Positions 45,585 through 52,805 of a stretch of DNA of 64,000 bases are shown in pieces. Under the pieces are notes generated by a model, which was not told the DNA's origin, did no database searches, and saw nothing but the letters and a program-made list of their open reading frames with translations. The stretch is from Streptomyces spinosus (lineage in GTDB: Bacteria; Actinomycetota; Actinomycetes; Streptomycetales; Streptomycetaceae), in contig NZ_JAINRC010000012.1 of NCBI RefSeq assembly GCF_020400655.1, forward strand, positions 1-64,000, written 5' to 3'. Every line of letters starts with the position of its first letter. Position 1 is the stretch's first letter. The translations under genes were made by a program, and so were the position numbers.

Positions 45585-46928
45585 TCACGGCGGCCCGGTG
45601 CCGTTCAGCCAGAAGGCCCCGTAGACCGCCGCCGCGACCGCCAACCCCGCCGTGAGCAGGGCCGATCGGGACGTACGCGGCCGGGCCAGGGCACGGGCGA
45701 GCGGCAGCAGCAGCGGGAAGGCGGGCATCAGCAGCCGCGGCTTGGAGCCGAAGTAGCTCGAAGCGCACAGAGCGAGGGCGAGCACGACGCCCGTGTAGAC
45801 CAGCAGTTCGACCGGCTGGCGCGCGCGGACCCCGGTGACGTACAGCCAGATCAGCAGGGCCACCCCGGCGATCAGGCCGAGTCCGGCGAGAGCGGACGGA
45901 ACCGACGTGAACTTGTCGGCCACGAAGCGGGCGAAGGCGTAGCCGCCGTCGAACCCGTTGCGCCATCCGGCTTGCACGTCCAGGTAGCCGAGGGGGCCCT
46001 TGCCGGTGCGGTGGCCGACCCAGAGGACGTAGCCGGCGGCCCCGAGCGGAGCGAGCAGCATGCCGAGCGCGCGCCGCCGGCCAGGGGCGTACGGGGTGAC
46101 GGGCGCGCCGGGTCCCAGCGCGGGCGCGTGTTCGCCATCGTGCGCGCCTGGCGCGTGCCGCGTGCCGCGCTCTCGCCCGAACGAGACCACCGCGTCGCGC
46201 TCCCGCCTTGACGGGACCGACGTGTCGCGCTCCTGCCTTGACGGGACCGACGTGTCGCGCTCCTGCCTTGACGGGACCGACGTGTCGCGCTGCCGTCTGA
46301 ACGAGAGCGCGCCCGCCACCCACACGGCGGCGACGACCGCCGCCCCCACCGGCCGGGTCAGTCCGGCCAGGGCCGCCAGCGTGCCCGCGCCCACCCAGCG
46401 CCCGGTCAGCACCGCGTAGAGCGACCAGGCCGCCAGCGCCGTGAACAGCGACTCGCTGTACGCCATCGACTGCACGATCCCGACCGGCAGCACCGCCCAC
46501 AGCAGCACCGAGCACACCCCGGCCCGGGGGCCGTACACCCGGTCCGCGACCGCGAAGATCCCGGCCGCGGCGGCGAGCGAGGCCACCAGGCTCACCACGA
46601 ACCCGGCCCCCGCGTACGACAGCGGCGCGACCGCGTGCAGCAGCCGCTCCAGCCAGGGCAGCAGCGGGAAGAACGCGAGGTTGGAGTGGACGTCCCCGTT
46701 CGGCAGCCGCACCTCGTAGCCGTACCCCAGCTCGGCGACCCGCGTGTACCAGAGCGAGTCCCAGCGGGCGGTCAGCAAGGTGAACGCGTTCTTGCCGCGC
46801 GCGGCGCTCCACACCGCCAGCACCCCAAGCCCCAGGGCGCGGACCGCCGCGTAGCCCAGGAGGGCAGGAGCGGCCCGGCGCAGGAGAGGGGCACGGGTCG
46901 GGGCCACGCGCGTCGCGGGATCGGTCAC
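45585..46928 (-). CDS. PIG-V-like mannosyltransferase, integral membrane
   Basis: A 447-residue polytopic protein with 9-11 hydrophobic segments. The N-terminal loop RWDSLWYTRVAELGY is characteristic of the PIG-V/GT76-like glycosyltransferases, which use polyprenyl-phosphate mannose. Between two membrane blocks is a hydrophilic loop holding three copies of a ten-residue repeat (SRQERDTSVP). GTG 46928 is preferred: minus-strand GATAAT lies 7 nt upstream, a near-ideal -10 for a leaderless transcript. The acceptor may be a cell-wall polymer or lipid. Confidence 0.85.
   Translation of the reverse strand: MTDPATRVAPTRAPLLRRAAPALLGYAAVRALGLGVLAVWSAARGKNAFTLLTARWDSLWYTRVAELGYGYEVRLPNGDVHSNLAFFPLLPWLERLLHAVAPLSYAGAGFVVSLVASLAAAAGIFAVADRVYGPRAGVCSVLLWAVLPVGIVQSMAYSESLFTALAAWSLYAVLTGRWVGAGTLAALAGLTRPVGAAVVAAVWVAGALSFRRQRDTSVPSRQERDTSVPSRQERDTSVPSRRERDAVVSFGRERGTRHAPGAHDGEHAPALGPGAPVTPYAPGRRRALGMLLAPLGAAGYVLWVGHRTGKGPLGYLDVQAGWRNGFDGGYAFARFVADKFTSVPSALAGLGLIAGVALLIWLYVTGVRARQPVELLVYTGVVLALALCASSYFGSKPRLLMPAFPLLLPLARALARPRTSRSALLTAGLAVAAAVYGAFWLNGTGPP
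46201..46290. repeat. three 30-bp tandem repeats inside a gene
   Basis: Units 46201-46230, 46231-46260 and 46261-46290 are identical but for one base (TCCCGCC against TCCTGCC). Flanking DNA carries decayed copies. The unit length keeps the frame and inserts ten residues per copy in a loop of the PIG-V-like protein. Confidence 0.92.
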
Positions 46929-47188
46929 GGGCTCGATTATCGACCGCGCGCTCCACCGGACCTCCCGCCGGGTCGGGGTCAAGAGGGGCGGACGTGGGGT
47001 ACGCCACACGGGTTCCCTCCGGTGGGTGAGAGGTCCGCCACGTGACCGCGCGGCGGACTCGCGTACTGTGACGATTCACCCGCGTGGGTTCGCGCGGGCC
47101 GGAGACACCGCTCCTCTCCGGCCGTACGACTGGGGGTCCCCACCCCGTCGGTCCGCCCCGCACGAGGGAGCATCTGGGAGGTACGTAC

Positions 47189-48814
47189 ATGTCCGGGACG
47201 ACCACGGCTGCCGTACGGCCGCGCCGTCGGGCGCCCGGGGCAGGTGCCAACCGCTGGGTCGTCCTCGTCGTGCTCTGCGTCAGCCTGCTGCTCGTCGCGC
47301 TCGACGCGACCGTGCTGCACGTGGCGGTCCCCGCCGTCACCGAGGACCTCAAGCCCGGCGCCATCGAACTGCTCTGGATCGTCGACGTCTATCCGCTGGT
47401 CTGCGCCTCGCTGCTGATCCTCTTCGGCACCCTCGGCGACCGGGTCGGCCGCAGACGCGTCCTGCTGCTCGGCTACGCCCTCTTCGGGGTCGCCTCCGCC
47501 GTGGCCGCGTTCGCGCCGACCGCCGAGATGCTCATCGTCGCCCGCGCGCTGCTCGGCGTCGGCGGCGCCATGATCATGCCGGCCACGCTGTCGATCCTGC
47601 GCCAGGTCTTCCCCGACCGGCGCGAGCGCGCCCTCGCCATCGGCGTCTGGAGCGCGGTCGCGGCGGTCGGCGCGGCGGTCGGACCATTGCTCGGCGGCTT
47701 CCTGCTGGAGCACTTCTGGTGGGGCGCGGTCTTCCTCGTCAACATCCCGCTGATGCTGGTGAGCCTGCCGGTGGGCCGGGTGCTGCTGCCCGAGTCCCGG
47801 GGTGACGGCGAGGGCCCCTGGGACGTGACGGGCGCGCTGATGGCGGCGGCCGGGCTGTTCGGGGTGGTCTTCGGCGTGAAGCGGCTCGGCGGCGGCGAGG
47901 CGGCCGCGAGCCCCCTCACCGTGCTGCCGCTGCTGACCGGCGCCGCCCTCCTCGTCCTCTTCGTACGGCGTCAGCGGCGGCTCGCGCATCCGCTGGTGGA
48001 CCTGCGCATGTTCCGCCGGCCCGCGTTCAGCACCTCGGTGGGCTGCATCGTGCTGGCCATGCTCGCGCTGGTCGGCCTGGAGCTGATCGCCGCCCAGTAC
48101 CTGCAACTGGTGCTCGGCCTGTCCCCGCTGCAGACCGGCCTGCGACTGCTGCCCCTCACGCTCGCCGCGATGGCGGCCGGTCTCGCGGGTGCGCGCATGC
48201 TGCGCCGCTTCGGTCCGCGCCGCATGGTGTGCTTCGGCTTCTGCCTGACGACCGCGGCGGTGCTGACGCTGACGGGCATGGGCGCCGCCGACGACCCGAC
48301 GCTGCTGCTGGCCGGTTTCGTGCTGCTGGGCTTCGGCCTGGAGACCACGCTCTTCGGGGCCTACGAGTCGATGCTCAGCGAGGCCCCGGCCGCCCAGGCC
48401 GGCGGTGCGGCGGCGATCGGCGAGACGTCGTACCAGCTCGGGGCCGGAATCGGCATCGCGCTGCTGGGCAGCGTGATGAACGCCGCCTACGCGCCGGGGC
48501 TGCGGTCGGTGCCGGGCGTGCCCCGGTCCGCCTCGGACGCGGCGGGCCACTCGCTCGGCGAGGCGTACGAGGTCTCCGGACGGCTCGGCGGCTCGGCCGG
48601 GGCCGCGCTGCGCCGCGCCGCGCGGGACTCCTTCGTGCACGGGCTGCACGTGACGCTGCTGGTGAGCGCCGGTCTGTTGCTGCTGGGCGCGGTGATGGCA
48701 CTGCGGCTGCCGTGGCTCATGCAGTGCGGCGAGGAGCCGGCGGGCGGCGAGCCCGCGCTGCCGTCGCCGCGCGAGGCGGAGGCGGCGGCCGGGAAACCGC
48801 GGGTCAGCGCCTGA
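47189..48814 (+). CDS. MFS drug-efflux transporter, DHA2 (14-TM) family
   Basis: A 541-residue membrane protein with 14 predicted helices. It has the DHA2 signature ALDATVLHVAVPAV in helix 1, the loop GDRVGRRRVLLLGYALFG (motif A) and GPLLGGFLLEHFWWG (motif C, antiporter type). Proton-driven export of a toxic compound is likely, perhaps quaternary ammonium or an antibiotic. GGGAGG is 7 nt before ATG 47189. There is no adjacent TetR-type regulator. Confidence 0.92.
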   Translation: MSGTTTAAVRPRRRAPGAGANRWVVLVVLCVSLLLVALDATVLHVAVPAVTEDLKPGAIELLWIVDVYPLVCASLLILFGTLGDRVGRRRVLLLGYALFGVASAVAAFAPTAEMLIVARALLGVGGAMIMPATLSILRQVFPDRRERALAIGVWSAVAAVGAAVGPLLGGFLLEHFWWGAVFLVNIPLMLVSLPVGRVLLPESRGDGEGPWDVTGALMAAAGLFGVVFGVKRLGGGEAAASPLTVLPLLTGAALLVLFVRRQRRLAHPLVDLRMFRRPAFSTSVGCIVLAMLALVGLELIAAQYLQLVLGLSPLQTGLRLLPLTLAAMAAGLAGARMLRRFGPRRMVCFGFCLTTAAVLTLTGMGAADDPTLLLAGFVLLGFGLETTLFGAYESMLSEAPAAQAGGAAAIGETSYQLGAGIGIALLGSVMNAAYAPGLRSVPGVPRSASDAAGHSLGEAYEVSGRLGGSAGAALRRAARDSFVHGLHVTLLVSAGLLLLGAVMALRLPWLMQCGEEPAGGEPALPSPREAEAAAGKPRVSA

Positions 48815-48865
48815 CCTCCTCTGGACGTGCGGGACACTGCACCGTAACGTCGGCCGGAGAGCCGT

Positions 48866-48882
48866 AACTAGCGTTGCTAGTT
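48866..48882. promoter_or_regulatory. perfect inverted repeat AACTAGC-GTT-GCTAGTT
   Basis: Seven-base arms around 3 bp, 44 bp upstream of the acyl-CoA dehydrogenase start. It is AT-rich for this genome and sits where a promoter should be, so it is probably an operator. Confidence 0.6.
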
Positions 48883-48926
48883 TTGCCGACGTCCCGTGTG
48901 GCGTCCCGTGTTCCGGAGGGTGTTCC

Positions 48927-50117
48927 ATGTCCGCGTCCGCGAAGCTGCCCCCGTTCGATGCCGCCGACCCGCTCGGGCTCGACGACCTGCTGGAGCCGGA
49001 GGACCTGGCCGTCCGGGACACCGTCCGCACCTGGGCGGCCGACCGTGTGCTGCCGTACGTCGCCGACTGGTACGAGAAGGGCGAACTGCCCGGCATCCGG
49101 GACCTCGCCCGGGAACTCGGCTCGATCGGCGCCCTCGGCATGTCCCTCACCGGCTACGGCTGCGCGGGCGCGAGCGCTGTCCAGTACGGTCTGGCCTGCC
49201 TCGAACTGGAGGCCGCCGACTCGGGCATCCGGTCGCTGGTCTCCGTGCAGGGCTCCCTCGCGATGTACGCCATCCACCGGTTCGGCAGCGAGGAGCAGAA
49301 GCTCCAGTGGCTTCCGCGCATGGCGGCCGGCGAGGTGATCGGCTGCTTCGGGCTGACCGAGCCCGACCACGGCTCCGACCCCGCCTCGATGCGCACCCAC
49401 GCCAAGCGGGACGGCGAGGACTGGGTGCTGAACGGCCGCAAGATGTGGATCACCAACGGCTCGGTCGCCGGGGTGGCCGTCGTCTGGGCGCAGACCGAGG
49501 AGGGCGTCCGCGGTTTCGTCGTCCCCACCGACAGCCCCGGCTTCTCGGCGCCGGAGATCAAGCACAAGTGGTCCCTGCGCGCCTCCGTCACCAGCGAACT
49601 GGTCCTGGACGACGTACGGCTGCCCGCCACGGCCGTGTTGCCGGAGGTCACCGGGCTGCGCGGACCGCTCAGCTGCCTGTCCCACGCCCGCTACGGCATC
49701 GTCTGGGGCGCGATGGGCGCCGCCCGCAGCAGCTTCGAGGCGGCCCTCGACTACGCGCGGTCACGAGAGCAGTTCGGGCGGCCCATCGGCGGCTTCCAGC
49801 TCACCCAGGCCAAGCTCGCCGACATGGCCGTGGAGCTGCACAAGGGGATTCTGCTCGCCCACCATCTGGGGCGGCGGATGGACGCCGGCCGCCTGCGTCC
49901 CGAGCAGGTCAGCTTCGGCAAGCTCAACAACGTCCGCGAGGCCATCGAGATCTGCCGTACGGCACGGACGATCCTCGGTGCCAACGGGATCTCCCTGGAG
50001 TACCCGGTGATGCGGCACGCGACCAACCTCGAGTCGGTGCTCACCTACGAGGGCACCGTCGAGATGCACCAGCTCGTGCTGGGCAAGGCGCTCACCGGGC
50101 TCGACGCCTTCCGGTGA
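48927..50117 (+). CDS. acyl-CoA dehydrogenase, glutaryl-CoA dehydrogenase type
   Basis: A 396-residue FAD enzyme. GCFGLTEPDHGSDPASM and WITNGSVAGVAVVWA form the flavin site; the catalytic Glu is in LTYEGTVEMHQLVLG, placed as in glutaryl-CoA dehydrogenases, and ARYGIVWGAMGAA carries the Arg for the glutaryl carboxylate. It would convert glutaryl-CoA to crotonyl-CoA in lysine or tryptophan breakdown. A palindromic site lies in its promoter region. Confidence 0.9.
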   Translation: MSASAKLPPFDAADPLGLDDLLEPEDLAVRDTVRTWAADRVLPYVADWYEKGELPGIRDLARELGSIGALGMSLTGYGCAGASAVQYGLACLELEAADSGIRSLVSVQGSLAMYAIHRFGSEEQKLQWLPRMAAGEVIGCFGLTEPDHGSDPASMRTHAKRDGEDWVLNGRKMWITNGSVAGVAVVWAQTEEGVRGFVVPTDSPGFSAPEIKHKWSLRASVTSELVLDDVRLPATAVLPEVTGLRGPLSCLSHARYGIVWGAMGAARSSFEAALDYARSREQFGRPIGGFQLTQAKLADMAVELHKGILLAHHLGRRMDAGRLRPEQVSFGKLNNVREAIEICRTARTILGANGISLEYPVMRHATNLESVLTYEGTVEMHQLVLGKALTGLDAFR

Positions 50118-50129
50118 GCACCGGGGCGG

Positions 50130-50155
50130 GGCGGGGCCGGTGCGGCGGCCCCGCC
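50130..50155. terminator. bidirectional terminator
   Basis: GGCGGGGCC (50130-50138) pairs with GGCCCCGCC (50147-50155) around an 8-nt loop, in the 38-bp gap between the convergent dehydrogenase and sflA genes. Confidence 0.6.
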
Positions 50156-50593
50156 TCAGCTCTGGTTGAAGAAGCCGTCCGAGCGGTGGGCGGACGCGTC
50201 ACCGCTGATGATCTCGGTGTCGGCCGGGGTGAGCAGGAACACCCGGTTCGAGACGCGGTCGATCGAGCCGCGCAGACCGAAGATGAGCCCCGCCGCGAAG
50301 TCCACGACCCGCTTGGCGTCGCCGGGCTCCATGTTGGTGAGGTTCATGATGACCGGGACCCCGTCCCGGAACAGCTCGCCGATGGCGCGGGCGTCCCGGA
50401 AGCTGTCCGGGGTCACCGTGCCGATCCGGCGGCCCTTGTCCTCGGCCGTGTCCGTGGCCACCTTCACCCGGGGGTCGGTGACCCAGGCGTCCCCGGACTC
50501 GGTGCCCTCGGAGTAGTCGTCGTCGTAGTAGCGCTCGTCATCGTTGTCGTCGACGAGGCCGAGCCACGCACTCGCCTTGCGTACCGATCCCAT
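50156..50593 (-). CDS. sflA: SepF-like cell-division protein SflA
   Basis: A 145-residue SepF-domain protein. The N-terminal 20 residues could form a membrane-binding helix (GSVRKASAWLGLVDDN). An acidic linker follows, and the SepF core is PDSFRDARAIGELFRDGVPV, then MNLTNMEPGDAKRVVDFAAG. SepF links FtsZ to the membrane; Streptomyces has extra SepF-like paralogues (SflA, SflB) besides the one in the division cluster, and this isolated copy fits SflA. GGAGG is 5 nt upstream of ATG 50593. Confidence 0.88.
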   Translation of the reverse strand: MGSVRKASAWLGLVDDNDDERYYDDDYSEGTESGDAWVTDPRVKVATDTAEDKGRRIGTVTPDSFRDARAIGELFRDGVPVIMNLTNMEPGDAKRVVDFAAGLIFGLRGSIDRVSNRVFLLTPADTEIISGDASAHRSDGFFNQS

Positions 50594-50859
50594 GGACGCC
50601 TCCTCTCACAGCGGTCTCTTCTGCTTTCCGCATCCCTATGGTCATCCATGATGCGGACGCCTCGCCAAGTGGATAGACGCCGCGCGGGGGGTTTGTGACG
50701 GTACTGGTGCACAGCGGATCCGTCGAGAGTCCTTGTGCCCCAAGGGGAGAGACTCATACGGCTGCTGACTGAGAGTGAAATATGATTGTCTGCGGCGGAC
50801 GGGTGATGCACGGTGCGTATGGGTGAACGGCAACGTCGTATCACAGTACGGGGGATGTT

Positions 50860-52140
50860 GTGTTCGGAATCGTCAGGCCCTGCGCCCACCGGCTCGGTGA
50901 GCGGTTCACGGCCGACTGGACGGCGCACCTGTGCGGGCTGTGTCTGGCCCTGCGCCGCGACCACGGTCAGTTCGCGCGGATGGTGACGAACTACGACGGA
51001 CTTCTGCTGTCGGTCCTGACGGAAGCTCAGGCCGGCCCGCTGAGCGGCACCCGTCGCACGGCCGGACCGTGCGCGCTGCGCGGCATGCGGACCGCGTCCG
51101 TCGCACAGGGTGAGGGCGCCCGGCTCGCCGCCGCCGTCTCCCTCGTGCTCGCCTCCGCGAAGGTGCGCGACCACGTCGCCGACCGCGACGGGCTGCTGGC
51201 CCGCGCGCCGGTCGCCGCCGCCGCGCGCCGGCTAGCGGCGAACTGGGGCCGGGCCGGTGAACGCGGCGGGGCGGCGGTCGGCTTCGACACCGGCGTCCTC
51301 GTCGACGCCGTCGACCGGCAGCCCGGCGTCGAGGCCCTTGCCGGTCCAGGTACTCCGGTCCTCACGGTCACCGAACCGACCGAGACCGCGACCGCCGCGG
51401 CCTTCGCGCACACCGCGCTGCTGGCCGGGCGGCCGGACAACGCCGGGCCCCTGGCCGAGGCCGGACGCCTCTTCGGCCGCCTCGCCCACCTGCTGGACGC
51501 CGTGGAGGACCGGCGGGCTGACGCCCTGTCGGGTGCCTGGAACCCGCTCACCGCCACCGGCACGCCCCTCACCGAGGCACGCCGGCTCGCCGCCGACGCC
51601 CTGCACGGCATCCGGCTCGCCCTGCGGAAGGCCGGGTTCCACGACGGCCGGCTCGTCCACCTCCTCCTCGTCCACGAACTGCGCCGCTCGGTGGACCGCG
51701 CCTTCGGGACGGCACCGGCGTGCGCGGCCGGTCGGCACGGGGGGCCGCGGGGGTCCGACGACGCGGGGACGCGGCCGGGGCCGTACGGAGCCGGAGGACC
51801 GCAACAGCCGTACGGCGGCGGCAATCCGCAGGGCGCCGGCGCTCCCCTTCCGGGCAACCCGTACGCCGGCGGCGGTTCTCCCGGCGGAGGCGGCTTCGGC
51901 GGAGGAGGCGGTTTCGGGGGCGGCTTCGGTCCGCCGCCCGAGCCGGTCAAGGGCCGACGCGGTTTCTGGGCCGGCTGCGGGATGTTCTTCGCGCTGTGCT
52001 GCACCTGCAGGATGTGCTGCGCCGAGGAGTACGAGGGTCCGTGGTCCCGGAAGAAGCGGGAGGGCTGCTGCCGGGACTGCGACTGTCCCTGCGACGGGTG
52101 CGACTGCTGCGACTGCTGCTGCCCGTGCGACGGTTGCTGA
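50860..52140 (+). CDS. DUF5685 family protein with cysteine-rich tail
   Basis: A 426-residue protein. The N-terminal domain opens with MFGIVRPCAHRLGERF and HLCGLCLALRRDHGQFARM, with paired Cys/His that may bind a metal; helical Ala-rich sequence follows to about residue 290. Then a Gly/Pro/Tyr-rich linker leads to a C-terminal segment with 19 cysteines in about 55 residues (groups CC, CDC, CDCC, CCC). No signal peptide. Function unknown; metal binding, iron-sulfur assembly or lipid attachment of the tail are possibilities. GTG 50860 follows GGGG by about 6 nt. Confidence 0.85.
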   Translation: MFGIVRPCAHRLGERFTADWTAHLCGLCLALRRDHGQFARMVTNYDGLLLSVLTEAQAGPLSGTRRTAGPCALRGMRTASVAQGEGARLAAAVSLVLASAKVRDHVADRDGLLARAPVAAAARRLAANWGRAGERGGAAVGFDTGVLVDAVDRQPGVEALAGPGTPVLTVTEPTETATAAAFAHTALLAGRPDNAGPLAEAGRLFGRLAHLLDAVEDRRADALSGAWNPLTATGTPLTEARRLAADALHGIRLALRKAGFHDGRLVHLLLVHELRRSVDRAFGTAPACAAGRHGGPRGSDDAGTRPGPYGAGGPQQPYGGGNPQGAGAPLPGNPYAGGGSPGGGGFGGGGGFGGGFGPPPEPVKGRRGFWAGCGMFFALCCTCRMCCAEEYEGPWSRKKREGCCRDCDCPCDGCDCCDCCCPCDGC

Positions 52141-52220
52141 GTCGACTGACGCGGACGGACGACGATCCTGAAGGCATGCCCCCGTCTCCGACGCGACACG
52201 TCGAAGGGGGGCGTCACCGC

Positions 52221-52254
52221 ACAGGCCCCGCCGGAACTTCCCGGTGGGGCCTGT
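52221..52254. terminator. terminator-like hairpin after DUF5685 gene
   Basis: ACAGGCCCCGCCGG (52221-52234) pairs with 52241-52254 with one G-T pair; loop AACTTC. No T-run follows. Confidence 0.7.
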
Positions 52255-52304
52255 GGTCCGCTGTCGCTCAGCAGGCCAGCGGGTAGAAAGCCGGCCTCAC
52301 CTCC

Positions 52305-52330
52305 CTACTGGGCGCCGATCCGCCCAGTAG
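52305..52330. terminator. hairpin ending the toxin-immunity unit
   Basis: CTACTGGGCG (52305-52314) pairs perfectly with CGCCCAGTAG (52321-52330). It lies about 115 bp beyond the end of the minus-strand small gene and could terminate that transcript. Confidence 0.5.
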
Positions 52331-52443
52331 AAGAATTCCAGCTGCATTCACCGCCGCCCTCGGACTCGATCGTTTCCGAACCTCCACGATCAATCGGCAC
52401 GGTTTCTCCTGAAATTCGGCAGACTGTCACTTGATTCACTTGA

Positions 52444-52773
52444 TCAGTCCCCCTCAAGGTGAAGTTCCATCGACACTTCATCCGCACATCGCTCGGCAAG
52501 TCCTCGGACAGCGGTCAAGATATCGCGCTCCGCATCACCCTCGGCCGAACTTCGCTCCGCGTCAACCTCGGAAATAAATTGCGGCATATCTTGCGGGGTC
52601 AGAATCAGAGTCCCGTAGGGATCTACTCGATTCAGCATGGGCAGGTTGCTGCTTTCGCAGATATGTGCAAACAGATCCGAGCCGTCCAGCACGGCGTCCA
52701 CTTGGGCCAGGCGGCGCCTCTTAGGGCTCGATCCCCGCCCTTCCACCTGCTTCAACACTACGTCTACGCCCAT
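52444..52773 (-). CDS. putative immunity protein of the RHS toxin
   Basis: A 109-residue acidic protein with no recognised domain. It begins MGVDVVLKQVEGRGSSPKRR and ends with an acidic stretch (ERCADEVSMELHLEGD). GAGGAG lies 8 nt upstream of the ATG. It starts 32 bp after the stop of the giant RHS gene on the same strand and shares the low GC of the toxin tip, the standard place for a cognate immunity gene. The immunity role rests on position, size, charge and composition only. Confidence 0.65.
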   Translation of the reverse strand: MGVDVVLKQVEGRGSSPKRRRLAQVDAVLDGSDLFAHICESSNLPMLNRVDPYGTLILTPQDMPQFISEVDAERSSAEGDAERDILTAVRGLAERCADEVSMELHLEGD

Positions 52774-52805
52774 CGCGACAACTCCTCAAACACGCTCGCC
52801 ACACC

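Larger units (their letters stand above)
52141..52443. other. 303-bp region with two hairpins
   Basis: Holds a probable terminator for the DUF5685 gene (52221-52254) and a second hairpin (52305-52330) downstream of the putative immunity gene. GC is lower from about 52300 on. I see no convincing gene. Confidence 0.5.

Noticed and set aside
52305..52499. 64-codon minus-strand frame after the immunity candidate
   Set aside because: Overlaps it by 56 bp, ends inside a hairpin stem, no ribosome-binding site or recognisable composition.
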